DNA of 64,000 nt from Staphylococcus sp. ACRSN. GTDB lineage: Bacteria; Bacillota; Bacilli; Staphylococcales; Staphylococcaceae. Every line of letters starts with the position of its first letter. Within the stretch, counting starts at the first letter, position 1. A program made the translations under genes and the position numbers. Under the pieces are notes generated by a model. The model was not told the origin of the DNA. It saw only the letters and a list, made by a program, of their open reading frames with translations, and did no database searches. Below, one piece after another: positions 49,205 through 63,999 of the stretch. The DNA is taken from the NCBI RefSeq assembly GCF_022346615.1, contig NZ_JAKRNS010000013.1, forward strand, positions 1 through 64,000, read 5' to 3'.

Positions 49205-49804
49205 ATGTATGAAACTTATCATTCCGGGTGGATTGAATGTATTACTGGAAGCATGTTTAGTGGTAAATCGGAAGAATTAATTCGTCGATTAAGACGAGGT
49301 CTTTATGCTAAACAAAAAGTAGTCGTGTTTAAACCGGCTATCGATGACCGCTATCATAAAGATAAGATTGTTTCTCATAACGGCAATGCAATTGAAGCGA
49401 TTAATATTTCTACAGCAGCCGAAATACTTAAACACGACTTATCTGATGTCGATGTGATTGGCATTGATGAAGTACAATTTTTTGAATCTAAAGTTGTAAA
49501 TATAGTTGAACAATTAGCAGAAAAAGGGCATAGAGTAATTACCGCAGGATTAGATATGGATTTTAGAGGAGAACCTTTTGAACCTATACCACATTTACTT
49601 GCAGTCAGTGAAGATGTGACAAAATTACAAGCCGTATGTGCAGTTTGTGGTTCGTCTTCAAGTCGTACTCAAAGGTTAATCGATGGGAAGCCAGCAAAGG
49701 TAGATGATCCTGTAATATTAGTAGGAGCAAATGAAAGTTATGAGCCTAGATGTAGAGCGCACCATATTGTTGCACCTAGTGATAATGAAAAGGAGGAAAT
49801 GTAA
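49205..49804 (+). CDS. tdk: Thymidine kinase (type II)
   Basis: 199 residues. P-loop [12 protein letters not shown] near residue 15, [17 protein letters not shown] and the zinc site CAVCG with a later CRAHH. Phosphorylates thymidine salvaged from the medium, complementary to the deo genes. A GTG at 49193 is in frame, but the AAAAGGTGG ribosome site and family start MYETYHSGW fix ATG 49205. The stop overlaps prfA by one base. Confidence 0.95.
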   Translation: MYETYHSGWIECITGSMFSGKSEELIRRLRRGLYAKQKVVVFKPAIDDRYHKDKIVSHNGNAIEAINISTAAEILKHDLSDVDVIGIDEVQFFESKVVNIVEQLAEKGHRVITAGLDMDFRGEPFEPIPHLLAVSEDVTKLQAVCAVCGSSSSRTQRLIDGKPAKVDDPVILVGANESYEPRCRAHHIVAPSDNEKEEM

Positions 49805-50880
49805 TGTTTGATCAATTAGATATAGTGGAAGAAAGATATGAACAATTAAATGAAATGTTAAGTGATCCTGATGTAGTAAATGATCCTGATAATTTACGTA
49901 AATATTCAAAAGAACAAGCAGATTTACAAAAAACAGTTGAAGTATATCGTGAATATAAACAGGTTAAAGAAGATATTTCAGAAATCGAAGAAATGTTAAA
50001 TGATACTAAAGATAAAGATGAAATTGAAATGTTGAAAGAAGAAAGTCAAGGTTTAACAAGTCGCGTTCCAGAATTAGAAGAATCATTGAAATTATTATTA
50101 ATTCCTAAAGATCCTAATGATGATAAAAACGTAATTGTTGAAATTCGTGCAGCAGCTGGTGGAGATGAAGCAGCGATATTCGCGGGTGATTTATTTAGAA
50201 TGTATTCTAAATATGCTGAGGCACATAATTATAAAACAGATATTGTAGAGGCTGCTGAAAGTGACCACGGTGGTTATAAAGAAATAAGTTTCTCTGTATC
50301 AGGTGCAGATGCATACAGTAAACTAAAATTTGAAAATGGCGCACACCGTGTGCAACGTGTTCCTGAAACAGAATCAGGAGGACGTATTCATACCTCTACT
50401 GCAACCGTTGCAGTATTACCAGAAGTAGAAGATGTTGAAATTGAAGTGAGAAATGAAGACATTAAGATTGATACTTATCGTTCTAGTGGTGCAGGTGGAC
50501 AGCACGTCAATACAACAGATTCCGCAGTTCGTATTACTCACTTACCAACAGGTATTATTGCAACATCTTCAGAAAAATCACAAATTCAAAACCGTGAAAA
50601 AGCGATGAAAGTTTTGAAAGCTCGTTTGTTTGATATGAAATTACAAGAAGAACAACAAAAGTATGCAGCGCAGCGTAAATCAGCAGTAGGCTCTGGAGAT
50701 CGTTCTGAACGTATAAGAACATATAACTATCCGCAAAGTCGTGTGACTGATCACCGTATTGGTTTAACTTTACAGAAATTAGACCAGATTATGGAAGGTA
50801 AATTGGATGAAGTTATAGATGCACTGACTGTATCTGAACAAACTGAAAAATTGAAAGAACTAAATAATGGTGAGCTTTAA
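49804..50880 (+). CDS. prfA: Peptide chain release factor 1
   Basis: 358 residues. The GGQ motif is in [20 protein letters not shown], and the stop-codon reading region has [13 protein letters not shown] (the codon-recognition loop lies near here). Reads UAA and UAG. ATG overlaps the tdk stop (TAATG), and AAGGAGG lies in tdk. Its end overlaps prmC by 14 bases. Confidence 0.97.
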   Translation: MFDQLDIVEERYEQLNEMLSDPDVVNDPDNLRKYSKEQADLQKTVEVYREYKQVKEDISEIEEMLNDTKDKDEIEMLKEESQGLTSRVPELEESLKLLLIPKDPNDDKNVIVEIRAAAGGDEAAIFAGDLFRMYSKYAEAHNYKTDIVEAAESDHGGYKEISFSVSGADAYSKLKFENGAHRVQRVPETESGGRIHTSTATVAVLPEVEDVEIEVRNEDIKIDTYRSSGAGGQHVNTTDSAVRITHLPTGIIATSSEKSQIQNREKAMKVLKARLFDMKLQEEQQKYAAQRKSAVGSGDRSERIRTYNYPQSRVTDHRIGLTLQKLDQIMEGKLDEVIDALTVSEQTEKLKELNNGEL

Positions 50881-51709
50881 GTCAGCACTTGACCGTGCAA
50901 AAAAAGCCTCAACTGCTCGTAATATAGAAACAATGAGAGCCGAATGGTTAATGTTAGATTTATTTCATTGGTCGAAATCAGATTTAATCATGCATTTGAA
51001 TGATGAGATGAATACAAAACAAGCGCATGATTATGAAATAGCATTAGATAGAATGTTAGACGGTGAACCTATTCAGTATATAGTAGGTAACCAATCATTC
51101 TATGGTGAAATATTTAAAGTGAACAAGCATTGTCTTATTCCACGTCCAGAAACAGAAGAAGTTATGTTACATTTTTTTAAACTACTTAAACATCATGATA
51201 AGGTTGTAGATATTGGTACAGGTAGCGGTAATATACCAATTATGCTAAAGAAAATGGATAACTCTTTAAATGTCTATGCTACTGATATTAGTGAATCGGC
51301 ATTAGCTGTTGCCAGAGAAAACGCGCAACTTCACGGAGTGGATATTCAATTTATTTACGGAGATGCATTAAAACCATTAATGGATAACGGTATAAAAGTG
51401 AATGGATTGATTTCTAATCCACCATATATAGATGAAGCGGATGCAGCTTTTATGGAAGATACTGTAATTGAATATGAGCCGCATTCAGCTTTATTTGCTA
51501 AAGATAAAGGATATAAGGTATATTATGATATTCTGAAAAAGCTTCCTGAAGTTTTGTTACCAGAGGCGCAAGTTGTGTTTGAAATTGGTTTTAATCAAGG
51601 TCCAACATTAAAGGGAAAAATTTGTGAAATGTACCCAGAACTTAAAGTGGATATTGTTAAAGATATAAATAATAATGATCGTATTATAAGTTTTAAGTGG
51701 CATGATTAA
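50867..51709 (+). CDS. prmC: Release factor glutamine methyltransferase PrmC
   Basis: A 280-residue SAM-dependent enzyme methylating the Gln of the GGQ motif in release factors. The substrate motif ISNPPYI (NPPY) and the SAM site [13 protein letters not shown] are clear; PETEEVM in the interdomain hinge is typical. It overlaps prfA, its substrate's gene, giving translational coupling. Confidence 0.95.
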   Translation: MVSFKSALDRAKKASTARNIETMRAEWLMLDLFHWSKSDLIMHLNDEMNTKQAHDYEIALDRMLDGEPIQYIVGNQSFYGEIFKVNKHCLIPRPETEEVMLHFFKLLKHHDKVVDIGTGSGNIPIMLKKMDNSLNVYATDISESALAVARENAQLHGVDIQFIYGDALKPLMDNGIKVNGLISNPPYIDEADAAFMEDTVIEYEPHSALFAKDKGYKVYYDILKKLPEVLLPEAQVVFEIGFNQGPTLKGKICEMYPELKVDIVKDINNNDRIISFKWHD

Positions 51710-51756
51710 GTTATGTATGTCTCATGATTAACATGAGCGTGCATAACTTTTTATTT
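51708..51756 (+). terminator. Probable terminator after prmC
   Basis: AAGTTATG..CTCATG and CATGAG..CATAACTT form a stem with an internal loop, followed by TTTATTTT. Confidence 0.7.
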
Positions 51757-51795
51757 TGCTTTAAAATTAATAATGAATCGAAAGGATGTGTTTAT

Positions 51796-52827
51796 ATGGA
51801 AACGAAAATATGGGATTTTGGAGATGTAGAGAATAATGAAAAGCATCTATCAGACATCAGTGCAATATATAAACAAGGCGGTTTAATTGCATTACCTACC
51901 GAAACAGTTTATGGGTTAGGTGCGGATGCGAGAAATGATGAAGCCATTCAGCACATATACTCAGCGAAAGGTAGGCCATCAGATAATCCTCTTATCGTCC
52001 ATATATATGATATGGCACAATTGGAAGCATTTACTACAGAATTAACCGAAAATGTTAAACTATTAATGAAACAATTTTGGCCTGGTCCTATTTCATTTAT
52101 TTTACCATTAAAGCGAGGATATTTATGTGAAAACGTGAGTGGAGGATTAGACTCAATAGCTGTAAGAATGCCAAGTCATCCAATAGGTAGAGCGGTATTA
52201 AAATCAGTATATATTCCCATCGCTGCACCTAGTGCGAATATAAGTGGAAGACCATCACCTACAACGTTTGAGCATGTGATAAATGATTTGGATGGTAGAA
52301 TAGATGGAATTATTAAAGCCGAGCAAAGCGAAGAAGGTTTGGAAAGTACAGTGCTAGATTGTACACGATATCCATTTAGGATTGCGAGACCGGGATCTAT
52401 TACTAAACAAATGATTGAAACAGTTTTACCTGGTAGTGTAAAGGAACAACCATTTAATTCGGATAAACCGATAGCACCAGGAATGAAGTATAAGCATTAT
52501 TCACCCGACACACCATTAAATATTGTGAAAGATTTAAATCAACGTCCTAATGATGATAAAGATTGGTCGCATGCTGCGTTTATTTTGCCAGCTGATCAAA
52601 AAGCATTGGTACCTAAAAAAGCAAAATTCATACCTCTATGTAAAAGTAAGTATGATATAAAAGGTGCAAATCACAATTTATACCATATATTACATGAATT
52701 GGATGCAGATAATTGTGTTCAATATGCATATATTTATGGATTCGATATTAATGATGAAACTACAGCGATTATGAATCGAATAATGAAAGCTGCGAATCAA
52801 ACGATTATTAAGGGTGAGGAATTATGA
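51796..52827 (+). CDS. ywlC: Threonylcarbamoyl-AMP synthase (Sua5 type)
   Basis: 343 residues making threonylcarbamoyl-adenylate for the t6A37 modification of ANN-decoding tRNAs. N-terminal YrdC domain (about 15-205): [39 protein letters not shown]-terminal Sua5 domain begins with [14 protein letters not shown]. The open frame starts at 51724, but AAAGGATG supports ATG 51796. The end overlaps the next ATG (ATGA). Confidence 0.94.
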   Translation: METKIWDFGDVENNEKHLSDISAIYKQGGLIALPTETVYGLGADARNDEAIQHIYSAKGRPSDNPLIVHIYDMAQLEAFTTELTENVKLLMKQFWPGPISFILPLKRGYLCENVSGGLDSIAVRMPSHPIGRAVLKSVYIPIAAPSANISGRPSPTTFEHVINDLDGRIDGIIKAEQSEEGLESTVLDCTRYPFRIARPGSITKQMIETVLPGSVKEQPFNSDKPIAPGMKYKHYSPDTPLNIVKDLNQRPNDDKDWSHAAFILPADQKALVPKKAKFIPLCKSKYDIKGANHNLYHILHELDADNCVQYAYIYGFDINDETTAIMNRIMKAANQTIIKGEEL

Positions 52828-53249
52828 AAATCATTTTTGTGTGTACGGGCAATACTTGTAGAAGTCCACTAGCAGAAGGGATTGCAAAATATAAAATACC
52901 AAATATCCATTTTGAATCGAGAGGTATTTTTGCAACTGATGGTCAACCTATATCAAAATATTCACAACAAATTGCTAAGGAAGAACAACTAACATTGCCA
53001 AATTATTCTCAATTATTTACTGAACAAGATGTCACAGCTGATTTGATACTTACAATGTCAACCTCGCATAAACGAGCATTGCAACAAATGTATAATAATA
53101 CAGAAAATGTATTTACAATAAATGAATATGTCGATGATTATGGTGATGTTTCAGACCCTTTTGGTGGCTCAATTGTCGACTATAGAGAAATATATAATGA
53201 ATTAAATAGTTTAATTGACAGATTAAAAAATAAAATATTAAAGCAATAA
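52824..53249 (+). CDS. ptpB: Low-molecular-weight protein arginine phosphatase (YwlE/PtpB)
   Basis: 141 residues. P-loop [13 protein letters not shown]: nucleophile Cys7, Arg13 and Thr11; Thr at this position is known in YwlE to favour phospho-arginine over phospho-tyrosine. General acid Asp in SDPFGGS. It would oppose the McsB arginine kinase that marks proteins for ClpCP. Coupled to the upstream gene by an ATGA overlap. Confidence 0.92.
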   Translation: MKIIFVCTGNTCRSPLAEGIAKYKIPNIHFESRGIFATDGQPISKYSQQIAKEEQLTLPNYSQLFTEQDVTADLILTMSTSHKRALQQMYNNTENVFTINEYVDDYGDVSDPFGGSIVDYREIYNELNSLIDRLKNKILKQ

Positions 53250-53389
53250 ATTTATGAAATTGGTATAAGTGAGTACTCAAATAAGTTATAATAATTACGT
53301 GTAGCAAATTTGCTATCGATCATTTTCGTATGTTTTTTTCATTAGGATATGCATATTACTTTTTTTAATTATTTAAAAGGGGTGGGAGA

Positions 53390-53914
53390 ATGGAAGATTT
53401 AAAGTTATTACTCGATGAATTAATGTCAAAATCATTCTTTAAGGCAAATGAATTATGTGTCATTGGCTGTTCGACATCAGAAGTTATTGGAGAGCGCATT
53501 GGTACTGTTGGTTCAATGGATGTTGCCCGCGAGATTTTCACATCGTTACAACATGTTGAAAAAGAAACTGGTGTTTCATTTGTTTTTCAAGGTTGTGAAC
53601 ATATTAATCGAGCTGTCACTATCGAACGTGCTCAATTCAACCCTTTAACAATGGAAGAAGTGACTGTAATTCCTGATGTTCATGCTGGTGGTAGTCTAGC
53701 AACGTACGCATATCAGCATATGGAAGATCCAATGGTTGTTGAGCATATTTCTGTCCCAAAAGGCATAGATATTGGGCAAACACTCATTGGAATGCACATT
53801 AAACATGTTGCGATTCCAGAACGTACAAGTGTAAAGCAAATTGGTGAAGCGGTTGTTACTATTGCTTCTTCAAGACCTAAGAAAATTGGTGGCGAAAGAG
53901 CGAAATATAACTAA
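53390..53914 (+). CDS. UPF0340/TIGR01440 family protein (YwlG-like)
   Basis: 174 residues. [16 protein letters not shown] near the start, [10 protein letters not shown], and [14 protein letters not shown] are the conserved blocks; the Cys and His residues suggest a binding or catalytic site. In Bacillus ywlG stands in the same place before glyA. No function is established. Ribosome site GGGGTGGG. Confidence 0.88.
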   Translation: MEDLKLLLDELMSKSFFKANELCVIGCSTSEVIGERIGTVGSMDVAREIFTSLQHVEKETGVSFVFQGCEHINRAVTIERAQFNPLTMEEVTVIPDVHAGGSLATYAYQHMEDPMVVEHISVPKGIDIGQTLIGMHIKHVAIPERTSVKQIGEAVVTIASSRPKKIGGERAKYN

Positions 53915-53936
53915 TACAGAAAAGAGGAATATATCC

Positions 53937-55175
53937 ATGTCATTTATTCAAGAGCAAGATAAAGAAATCTATGAAGTGATTCAAAATGAGTTTAATCGTC
54001 AAAATAACAACATTGAACTCATCGCTTCAGAAAACTTTGTTTCAGAAGCTGTTATGGAAGCGCAAGGTTCAGTATTAACAAATAAATATGCCGAAGGTTA
54101 CCCAAACAGAAGATATTATGGCGGTTGTGAATATGTTGATGTATCAGAAACTTTAGCGATTGATCGCGCGAAGCAAATTTTTGGTGCAGAACATGTTAAC
54201 GTGCAACCTCACTCTGGTTCACAAGCCAATATGGCGGTTTATCTCGTAGCATTGGAGCACGGTGATACTGTATTAGGAATGAACTTAAGTCATGGTGGTC
54301 ATTTAACACACGGCGCACCAGTTAACTTTAGTGGTCAATTTTACAACTTCGTTGAGTACGGTGTTGATAAAGAAAATGAACAAATCGATTACGATGAAGT
54401 ATTAAAAGTAGCAAAAGAGCATCAACCAAAATTAATCGTAGCAGGTGCTTCTGCATACTCTCGTACAATTGATTTTAAACGCTTCAAAGAAATTGCTGAT
54501 GAAGTCGGCGCGAAATTGATGGTAGATATGGCTCATATTGCAGGTTTAGTTGCTGCTGGATTGCATCCAAACCCAGTTGAATATGCGGATTTTGTTACAA
54601 CAACTACGCACAAAACTTTACGTGGACCACGTGGTGGTATGATTTTATGTAAAGAAGAATACAAAAAACAAATCGATAAAACAATCTTCCCTGGTATCCA
54701 AGGTGGACCTTTAGAACATGTTATTGCTGCAAAAGCGATTGCGTTTGGTGAAGCATTGCAAGATGACTTCAAGACATATCAACAACAAGTTATTAAAAAT
54801 GCACAAACTTTAGCAGAAACATTAATAAGTGAAGGTTTCAAAGTCGTTTCAGGTGGAACAGATAATCATCTAGTTTCTTTAAATGTAAAAGATTCTGTAG
54901 GTATTACAGGTAAAGTAGCAGAAGAAACATTAGATGCTATTGGAATTACATGTAATAAAAATACGATTCCATTTGACCAAGAAAAACCATTCGTCACAAG
55001 TGGTGTGCGTTTAGGTACGCCAGCAGCTACGACTCGTGGTTTTGACGAAGCAGCTTTTGAAGAAGTTGGTAAAATCATTAGTTTAGTATTGAAAAATCCA
55101 GAAGATGAAAAAGTATTAGAAGAAGGAAAAGAAAGAGTTAAAGCATTAACAACAAAACATCCTTTATATAATTAA
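53937..55175 (+). CDS. glyA: Serine hydroxymethyltransferase
   Basis: A 412-residue PLP enzyme interconverting serine and glycine with tetrahydrofolate, the main one-carbon source. PLP-Lys in [15 protein letters not shown] (about 226); [38 protein letters not shown]. The open frame extends to 53841 inside the upstream gene; AGAGGA and MSFIQEQD fix ATG 53937. Confidence 0.97.
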   Translation: MSFIQEQDKEIYEVIQNEFNRQNNNIELIASENFVSEAVMEAQGSVLTNKYAEGYPNRRYYGGCEYVDVSETLAIDRAKQIFGAEHVNVQPHSGSQANMAVYLVALEHGDTVLGMNLSHGGHLTHGAPVNFSGQFYNFVEYGVDKENEQIDYDEVLKVAKEHQPKLIVAGASAYSRTIDFKRFKEIADEVGAKLMVDMAHIAGLVAAGLHPNPVEYADFVTTTTHKTLRGPRGGMILCKEEYKKQIDKTIFPGIQGGPLEHVIAAKAIAFGEALQDDFKTYQQQVIKNAQTLAETLISEGFKVVSGGTDNHLVSLNVKDSVGITGKVAEETLDAIGITCNKNTIPFDQEKPFVTSGVRLGTPAATTRGFDEAAFEEVGKIISLVLKNPEDEKVLEEGKERVKALTTKHPLYN

Positions 55176-55193
55176 AATTGGAGGAAGTAAATT

Positions 55194-55823
55194 ATGGGCA
55201 AAGTACATGTTTTTGATCACCCACTTATTCAACACAAATTAAGTTATATTCGTGATGTACATACAGGGACGAAAGAATTTAGAGAATTAGTAGATGAAGT
55301 CGGTATGTTAATGGCATACGAAGTGACAAGAGATTTAGAATTACAGGACGTTGAAATTGAAACACCTGTAACAAAAATGGTTGCAAAACGTTTAACTGGT
55401 AAAAAATTAGCATTTGTTCCAATCCTTCGTGCAGGACTAGGCATGACTCAAGGTATTTTAAACCTTGTACCAGCTGCGAGAATCGGACATGTTGGTTTAT
55501 ATAGAGATCCAGAAACATTAGAAGCTGTTGAATATTTTGTGAAATTACCACAAGATATTGAGGAGCGTGAAATTGTTGTCGTGGATCCGATGTTAGCAAC
55601 AGGCGCATCAGCAATAGAAGCAATCAATTCACTTAAAAAACGTGGTGCGAAGCATATTCGTTTTATGTGTTTAATTGCAGCTCCTGAAGGCGTTGAAAAG
55701 TTACAAGAGGCGCATGAAGACGTAGATATTTTTATTGCAGCATTAGATGAAAAATTAGACGACCATGCATACATTACGCCTGGTTTAGGTGATGCTGGAG
55801 ATCGTTTATTTGGCACAAAATAG
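55194..55823 (+). CDS. upp: Uracil phosphoribosyltransferase
   Basis: 209 residues converting uracil and PRPP to UMP. PRPP motif [16 protein letters not shown] (about 123-138), [10 protein letters not shown], and the uracil-binding [16 protein letters not shown] at the end. GGAGG ribosome site. 18 bases after glyA, probably cotranscribed. Confidence 0.97.
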   Translation: MGKVHVFDHPLIQHKLSYIRDVHTGTKEFRELVDEVGMLMAYEVTRDLELQDVEIETPVTKMVAKRLTGKKLAFVPILRAGLGMTQGILNLVPAARIGHVGLYRDPETLEAVEYFVKLPQDIEEREIVVVDPMLATGASAIEAINSLKKRGAKHIRFMCLIAAPEGVEKLQEAHEDVDIFIAALDEKLDDHAYITPGLGDAGDRLFGTK

Positions 55824-55845
55824 TTTCTCCTAGGAGTGGAGTTGT

Positions 55846-56976
55846 ATGAAGAAAATAATGACTGTATTCGGCACACGTCCGGAAGCAGTGAAAATGGCAC
55901 CCCTTATTTTAGAAATGCAAAAAGATCCCGAATTACAACCAATAGTTGTTGTAACGGCACAACATAGAGAAATGTTAGATTCAGTGTTAACGAGTTTCGA
56001 TATAAAACCAGATTTTGATTTGGATATTATGAAACAAGGACAAACACTTTCTGATATTACATCGCGCATTTTAAATAGAATAGAGGATGTTATCAAAGAA
56101 GAGCAACCAGATATGATTCTCGTCCACGGAGATACGATGACGACTTTCGCTGGTAGTTTAGCAGCATTATACAATCAAATACCAATTGGTCATGTGGAAG
56201 CTGGACTAAGAACGTTTGATAAATATGCTCCATTTCCTGAAGAAATGAATAGACAAATGGTTGGGGTAATGGCAGATTTACATTTTGCCCCAACCAATAA
56301 TGCTGCAAATAACTTAATAAATGAAAATAAGCCGCTTGAATCCATTGTAGTTACAGGAAACACTGCAATTGATGCGATGAAAACGACCATTCAGGAGTCA
56401 TATGAATCTACTATTATCGAAAAGCATAAAGATAAGCGTATTATCTTATTGACTGCACATAGACGTGAGAATATTGGAGAACCAATGACTCATATATTTA
56501 AAGCAGTAAGAAGCATAGTAGATAATTATGATGATGTGGTGGTTGTGTATCCTGTACATAAAAACCCAAAGGTTAGAGAGATTGCAGACAAGTATTTGTC
56601 TGGTCATTCACGCATTGAATTAATTGAACCGTTAGAAGTGGTTGATTTTCATAATTTTGCTCATCAAGCGTATTTGATTTTAACTGATTCTGGTGGTGTA
56701 CAAGAAGAAGCCCCATCACTGGGCAAACCGGTTCTCGTTTTAAGAGAAGCAACGGAGCGACCAGAGGGGGTTGATGCAGGTACATTGAAAATTGTTGGCA
56801 CTGATGAACATAAGATTTATGAAGCAACACAACAATTACTAGATAATGGTGAAGCATATAAACAGATGAGCCATGCTCGTAACCCTTATGGAGATGGTAA
56901 AGCATCTCAAAGGATTTGTGAAAATATAAAATATTATTTTCAGTTAATTGCTACAAAACCGGAATCATTTAAATAA
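55846..56976 (+). CDS. mnaA: UDP-N-acetylglucosamine 2-epimerase
   Basis: 376 residues interconverting UDP-GlcNAc and UDP-ManNAc for wall teichoic acid linkage and capsule. Motifs: FGTRPEAVKMAPL at the start, HGDTMTTFAGSLAALY, GHVEAGLRTFD, LLTAHRRENIGEP, TDSGGVQEEAPSLGKPVLVLRE. In Bacillus upp is followed directly by atpI; here mnaA is inserted between, as in S. aureus. AGGAGTGG ribosome site. Confidence 0.96.
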   Translation: MKKIMTVFGTRPEAVKMAPLILEMQKDPELQPIVVVTAQHREMLDSVLTSFDIKPDFDLDIMKQGQTLSDITSRILNRIEDVIKEEQPDMILVHGDTMTTFAGSLAALYNQIPIGHVEAGLRTFDKYAPFPEEMNRQMVGVMADLHFAPTNNAANNLINENKPLESIVVTGNTAIDAMKTTIQESYESTIIEKHKDKRIILLTAHRRENIGEPMTHIFKAVRSIVDNYDDVVVVYPVHKNPKVREIADKYLSGHSRIELIEPLEVVDFHNFAHQAYLILTDSGGVQEEAPSLGKPVLVLREATERPEGVDAGTLKIVGTDEHKIYEATQQLLDNGEAYKQMSHARNPYGDGKASQRICENIKYYFQLIATKPESFK

Positions 56977-56980
56977 TTAT

Positions 56981-57061
56981 GGGTGGTTAATGTGTCGGAA
57001 ATGTGACAAGTTTGTAAAAATTTTAACTACAATTTGAATAGAATTGACACGCTAACCACCC
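56981..57061. repeat. Large inverted repeat across the atp promoter
   Basis: Left arm GGGTGGTTAATGTGTC (56981-56996) and right arm GACACGCTAACCACCC (57046-57061) match at 14 of 16 positions; one of the two mismatches is a possible wobble pair in RNA. The right arm lies across the -35 element and spacer of the atp promoter. Confidence 0.8.
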
Positions 57062-57072
57062 TATATTATTAT
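57044..57072 (+). promoter_or_regulatory. Probable atp operon promoter
   Basis: TTGACA (57044-57049), 17 bp and TATTAT (57067-57072). It is the only strong candidate between mnaA and atpI. Confidence 0.7.
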
Positions 57073-57132
57073 TAAAACTATATGAATGGAACGGTTTTCA
57101 TAAATGAACTACAAAATGAAATGAGGCACAAA

Positions 57133-57483
57133 ATGAAACGTTTCAGCATCATTTTTAAACAGTACTTACAATACTATAGTTATGGTATGATTGTGCTCTT
57201 TATTGTGTTTATTTTCACAAGGTCACCAATTGTATTAGGACTTTTAATAGGACTTACAGGTTCAATGTGTATCACTTTTACATTTGAGTATTACCTAGCA
57301 AAAGCTAAAGATAAGGATAATATACATATTTCAACGGGCAACGTTTGGAGATATTTAACTGTTATAATAGCTTGTTGTATTTGGGTTCTATATAAAGACT
57401 ATATTAATATATTTGGTGTTATTGTTGGTTTATTCGTATCTTATGTTTTAATTATATTAAAACCTTTGATTCAAAAGAATTAA
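57133..57483 (+). CDS. atpI: ATP synthase assembly protein AtpI
   Basis: About 116 residues with four hydrophobic segments (YGMIVLFIVFIF, IVLGLLIGLTGSMCI, YLTVIIACCIWVLY, FGVIVGLFVSYVLII), the AtpI pattern for c-ring assembly or Mg2+ uptake. Three in-frame ATGs (57082, 57121, 57133); only the last has GAGG at a fitting distance. First gene of the atp operon. Confidence 0.82.
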   Translation: MKRFSIIFKQYLQYYSYGMIVLFIVFIFTRSPIVLGLLIGLTGSMCITFTFEYYLAKAKDKDNIHISTGNVWRYLTVIIACCIWVLYKDYINIFGVIVGLFVSYVLIILKPLIQKN

Positions 57484-57505
57484 ATATTAAACGTGAAAGA
57501 GGTGA

Positions 57506-58234
<729 letters not shown>

Positions 58235-58278
58235 TAATAAAAATTAAAATAAAAAAGAGAAAAATTAGGAGGATTTTA

Positions 58279-58494
<216 letters not shown>

Positions 58495-58511
58495 TTACAA
58501 TTTTAGTTAAA

Positions 58512-58536
58512 GGCGAAGTCGATTACGACTTTCGCC
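58512..58536 (+). promoter_or_regulatory. Intercistronic hairpin between atpE and atpF
   Basis: GGCGAAGTCG-ATTA-CGACTTTCGCC folds into a GC-rich stem with one bulged base. No T run follows, so it is not a plain terminator; it may protect the atpE message or slow decay. Confidence 0.65.
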
Positions 58537-58592
58537 ATTCGTTTTATCTTAAAGCATTATGAATAATATGAATGAAAGGAGTGTCTATGTAA

Positions 58593-59120
58593 GTGAATGC
58601 TACGACAAACATGTTTGTGCTAGGTGCAACTGAGCCTACAGGTGTTCAGTGGGGAACAATATTCGTTACAGCAGCAACATTTTTAGTCTTACTTGCTTTA
58701 TTGAAAAAATTCGCATGGGGTCCATTAAAAGAAGTAATGGATAAACGTGAACGTGATATTAATAAAGATATTGATGACGCTGAACAAGCTAAACTAAACG
58801 CACAAAAATTAGAAGCACAAAATAAACAAACACTAAAAGAAACACAAGAAGAGGTTCACAAAATTTTAGAAGAATCTAAAATTCAAGCGCGTAAACAACA
58901 CGAAGAAATTATTCATGAAGCGAATATTAGAGCAAATGGCATGATTGAAACTGCTCAAAATGAAATTAATAGCCAGAAAGAACGTGCTATTGCGGATATT
59001 AATAATCAAGTATCTGAGCTTTCAGTACTAATCGCATCTAAAGTTTTACAAAAAGAAATTTCAGAGCAAGATCAAAAAGAATTAGTTGAAAAGTACATAA
59101 AAGAGGCAGGCGATAAATAA
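58593..59120 (+). CDS. atpF: ATP synthase F0 subunit b
   Basis: 175 residues: one N-terminal membrane span (about 20-38) and a long charged helix forming the peripheral stalk, ending in [35 protein letters not shown] is the family's conserved neck. The start is GTG; immediately before it stands ATG-TAA (58587-58592), which is nearer to the GGAG. Overlaps atpH by one base. Confidence 0.95.
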   Translation: MNATTNMFVLGATEPTGVQWGTIFVTAATFLVLLALLKKFAWGPLKEVMDKRERDINKDIDDAEQAKLNAQKLEAQNKQTLKETQEEVHKILEESKIQARKQHEEIIHEANIRANGMIETAQNEINSQKERAIADINNQVSELSVLIASKVLQKEISEQDQKELVEKYIKEAGDK

Positions 59121-59659
59121 TGGCTAAGATAGCAAATAAATATGCCAAAGCTTTATTTGATACCGCTGTTGACCACGAATCATTAGAGACGATGTACGAA
59201 TCATTTTCAACAATTGATTACGCAGTATACCCAGAAACGGCTAAATTAAAAGCATTAGATGAAGACCCACAAAAGGATGCTGAACAACGCATCCGTTTTG
59301 TGACGTTGGTATTTGGGGAAACAGAACATTATTTGCTAAATATGTTGAAAATTTTAGCTTATAATCGTCATCTTTCATACATTCATGAAATATTTAAATC
59401 TTTCGAAGCGTTTTATAATTCACATCATAAGCAAGATTTTGCGGTGGTTGAATCTGTATATGCGTTAACTGAAGAAGATTTAACAAGTATTGAAGAGATC
59501 ATTAAAAAACGTACTCACTTAGAAACAGTAATGTTATCGAATAAAATTAACCCAGAGTTAATTGGTGGTGTACGTATAAAAGTAGGTACCAAAGTTATGG
59601 ATGCAAGTGTTCAAAATGACCTTGCCCAGTTAGAAAAGCAATTTATACGAGTGAAATAA
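59120..59659 (+). CDS. atpH: ATP synthase F1 subunit delta
   Basis: 179 residues linking F1 to the b-dimer. Begins [16 protein letters not shown]; the C-terminal GGVRIKVGTKVMDASVQNDLAQL is the conserved end. Its ATG overlaps the atpF stop (TAATG). Confidence 0.95.
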   Translation: MAKIANKYAKALFDTAVDHESLETMYESFSTIDYAVYPETAKLKALDEDPQKDAEQRIRFVTLVFGETEHYLLNMLKILAYNRHLSYIHEIFKSFEAFYNSHHKQDFAVVESVYALTEEDLTSIEEIIKKRTHLETVMLSNKINPELIGGVRIKVGTKVMDASVQNDLAQLEKQFIRVK

Positions 59660-59680
59660 AAAATTGGAGGAGTGACATAG

Positions 59681-61192
<1,512 letters not shown>

Positions 61193-61204
61193 TCGTTAAA
61201 GTAA

Positions 61205-62089
<885 letters not shown>

Positions 62090-62092
62090 TAA

Positions 62093-63523
<1,431 letters not shown>

Positions 63524-63542
63524 TAATTAGGAGGTATGGATA

Positions 63543-63950
63543 GTGAGTAATACATTAAGCCTAAATATTGTCACTCCTAATGGTTCTGTTTACGACCGAG
63601 ACGATGTTACATTAGCAGTACTTCAAACGACTGCTGGTGACATCGGGGTTATGTATGGACATATACCTACAGTTGCAGCGCTTGAAATTGGCTATGCCAA
63701 AATCAACTTTGATGGCGGTTCAGAATATATTGCAGTGAGTGAAGGTTTTGTCGAGGTTAGACAAGATAAGTTATCTATTATTGTTCAAACTGCAGAGCCT
63801 GCAAATGATATAGATGTATCTAGAGCTGAACAAGCTAAATCAAAAGCAGAGTCGCATTTAAACGATAGCAATGGTAATAGTGACATTAATAGAGCAAAAC
63901 GTGCACTAGAACGCGCAAATAACCGTATTCGTGTTGCTAAATTACAATAG
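63543..63950 (+). CDS. atpC: ATP synthase F1 subunit epsilon
   Basis: 135 residues: N-terminal beta-sandwich (VTPNGSVYDRDDVTLAVLQTTAGDIGVMYGH start region) and C-terminal two-helix arm from about 90, which can inhibit ATP hydrolysis. GTG start behind AGGAGG. Last gene of the operon. Confidence 0.96.
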   Translation: MSNTLSLNIVTPNGSVYDRDDVTLAVLQTTAGDIGVMYGHIPTVAALEIGYAKINFDGGSEYIAVSEGFVEVRQDKLSIIVQTAEPANDIDVSRAEQAKSKAESHLNDSNGNSDINRAKRALERANNRIRVAKLQ

Positions 63951-63960
63951 ATTTATTAAA

Positions 63961-63999
63961 TTGAAGTTCCTTAAATATAGGGACTTCAATTTTTTTTGT
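63961..63999 (+). terminator. Terminator of the atp operon
   Basis: ATTGAAGTTCC and GGGACTTCAAT pair across a nine-base loop (one wobble), followed by T8, at the very end of the window. Confidence 0.9.

Noticed and set aside
56977-57061. The atp inverted repeat as a terminator of mnaA
   Set aside because: The 49-base loop and lack of a T run after the second arm make this unlikely; the second arm lies in promoter sequence.
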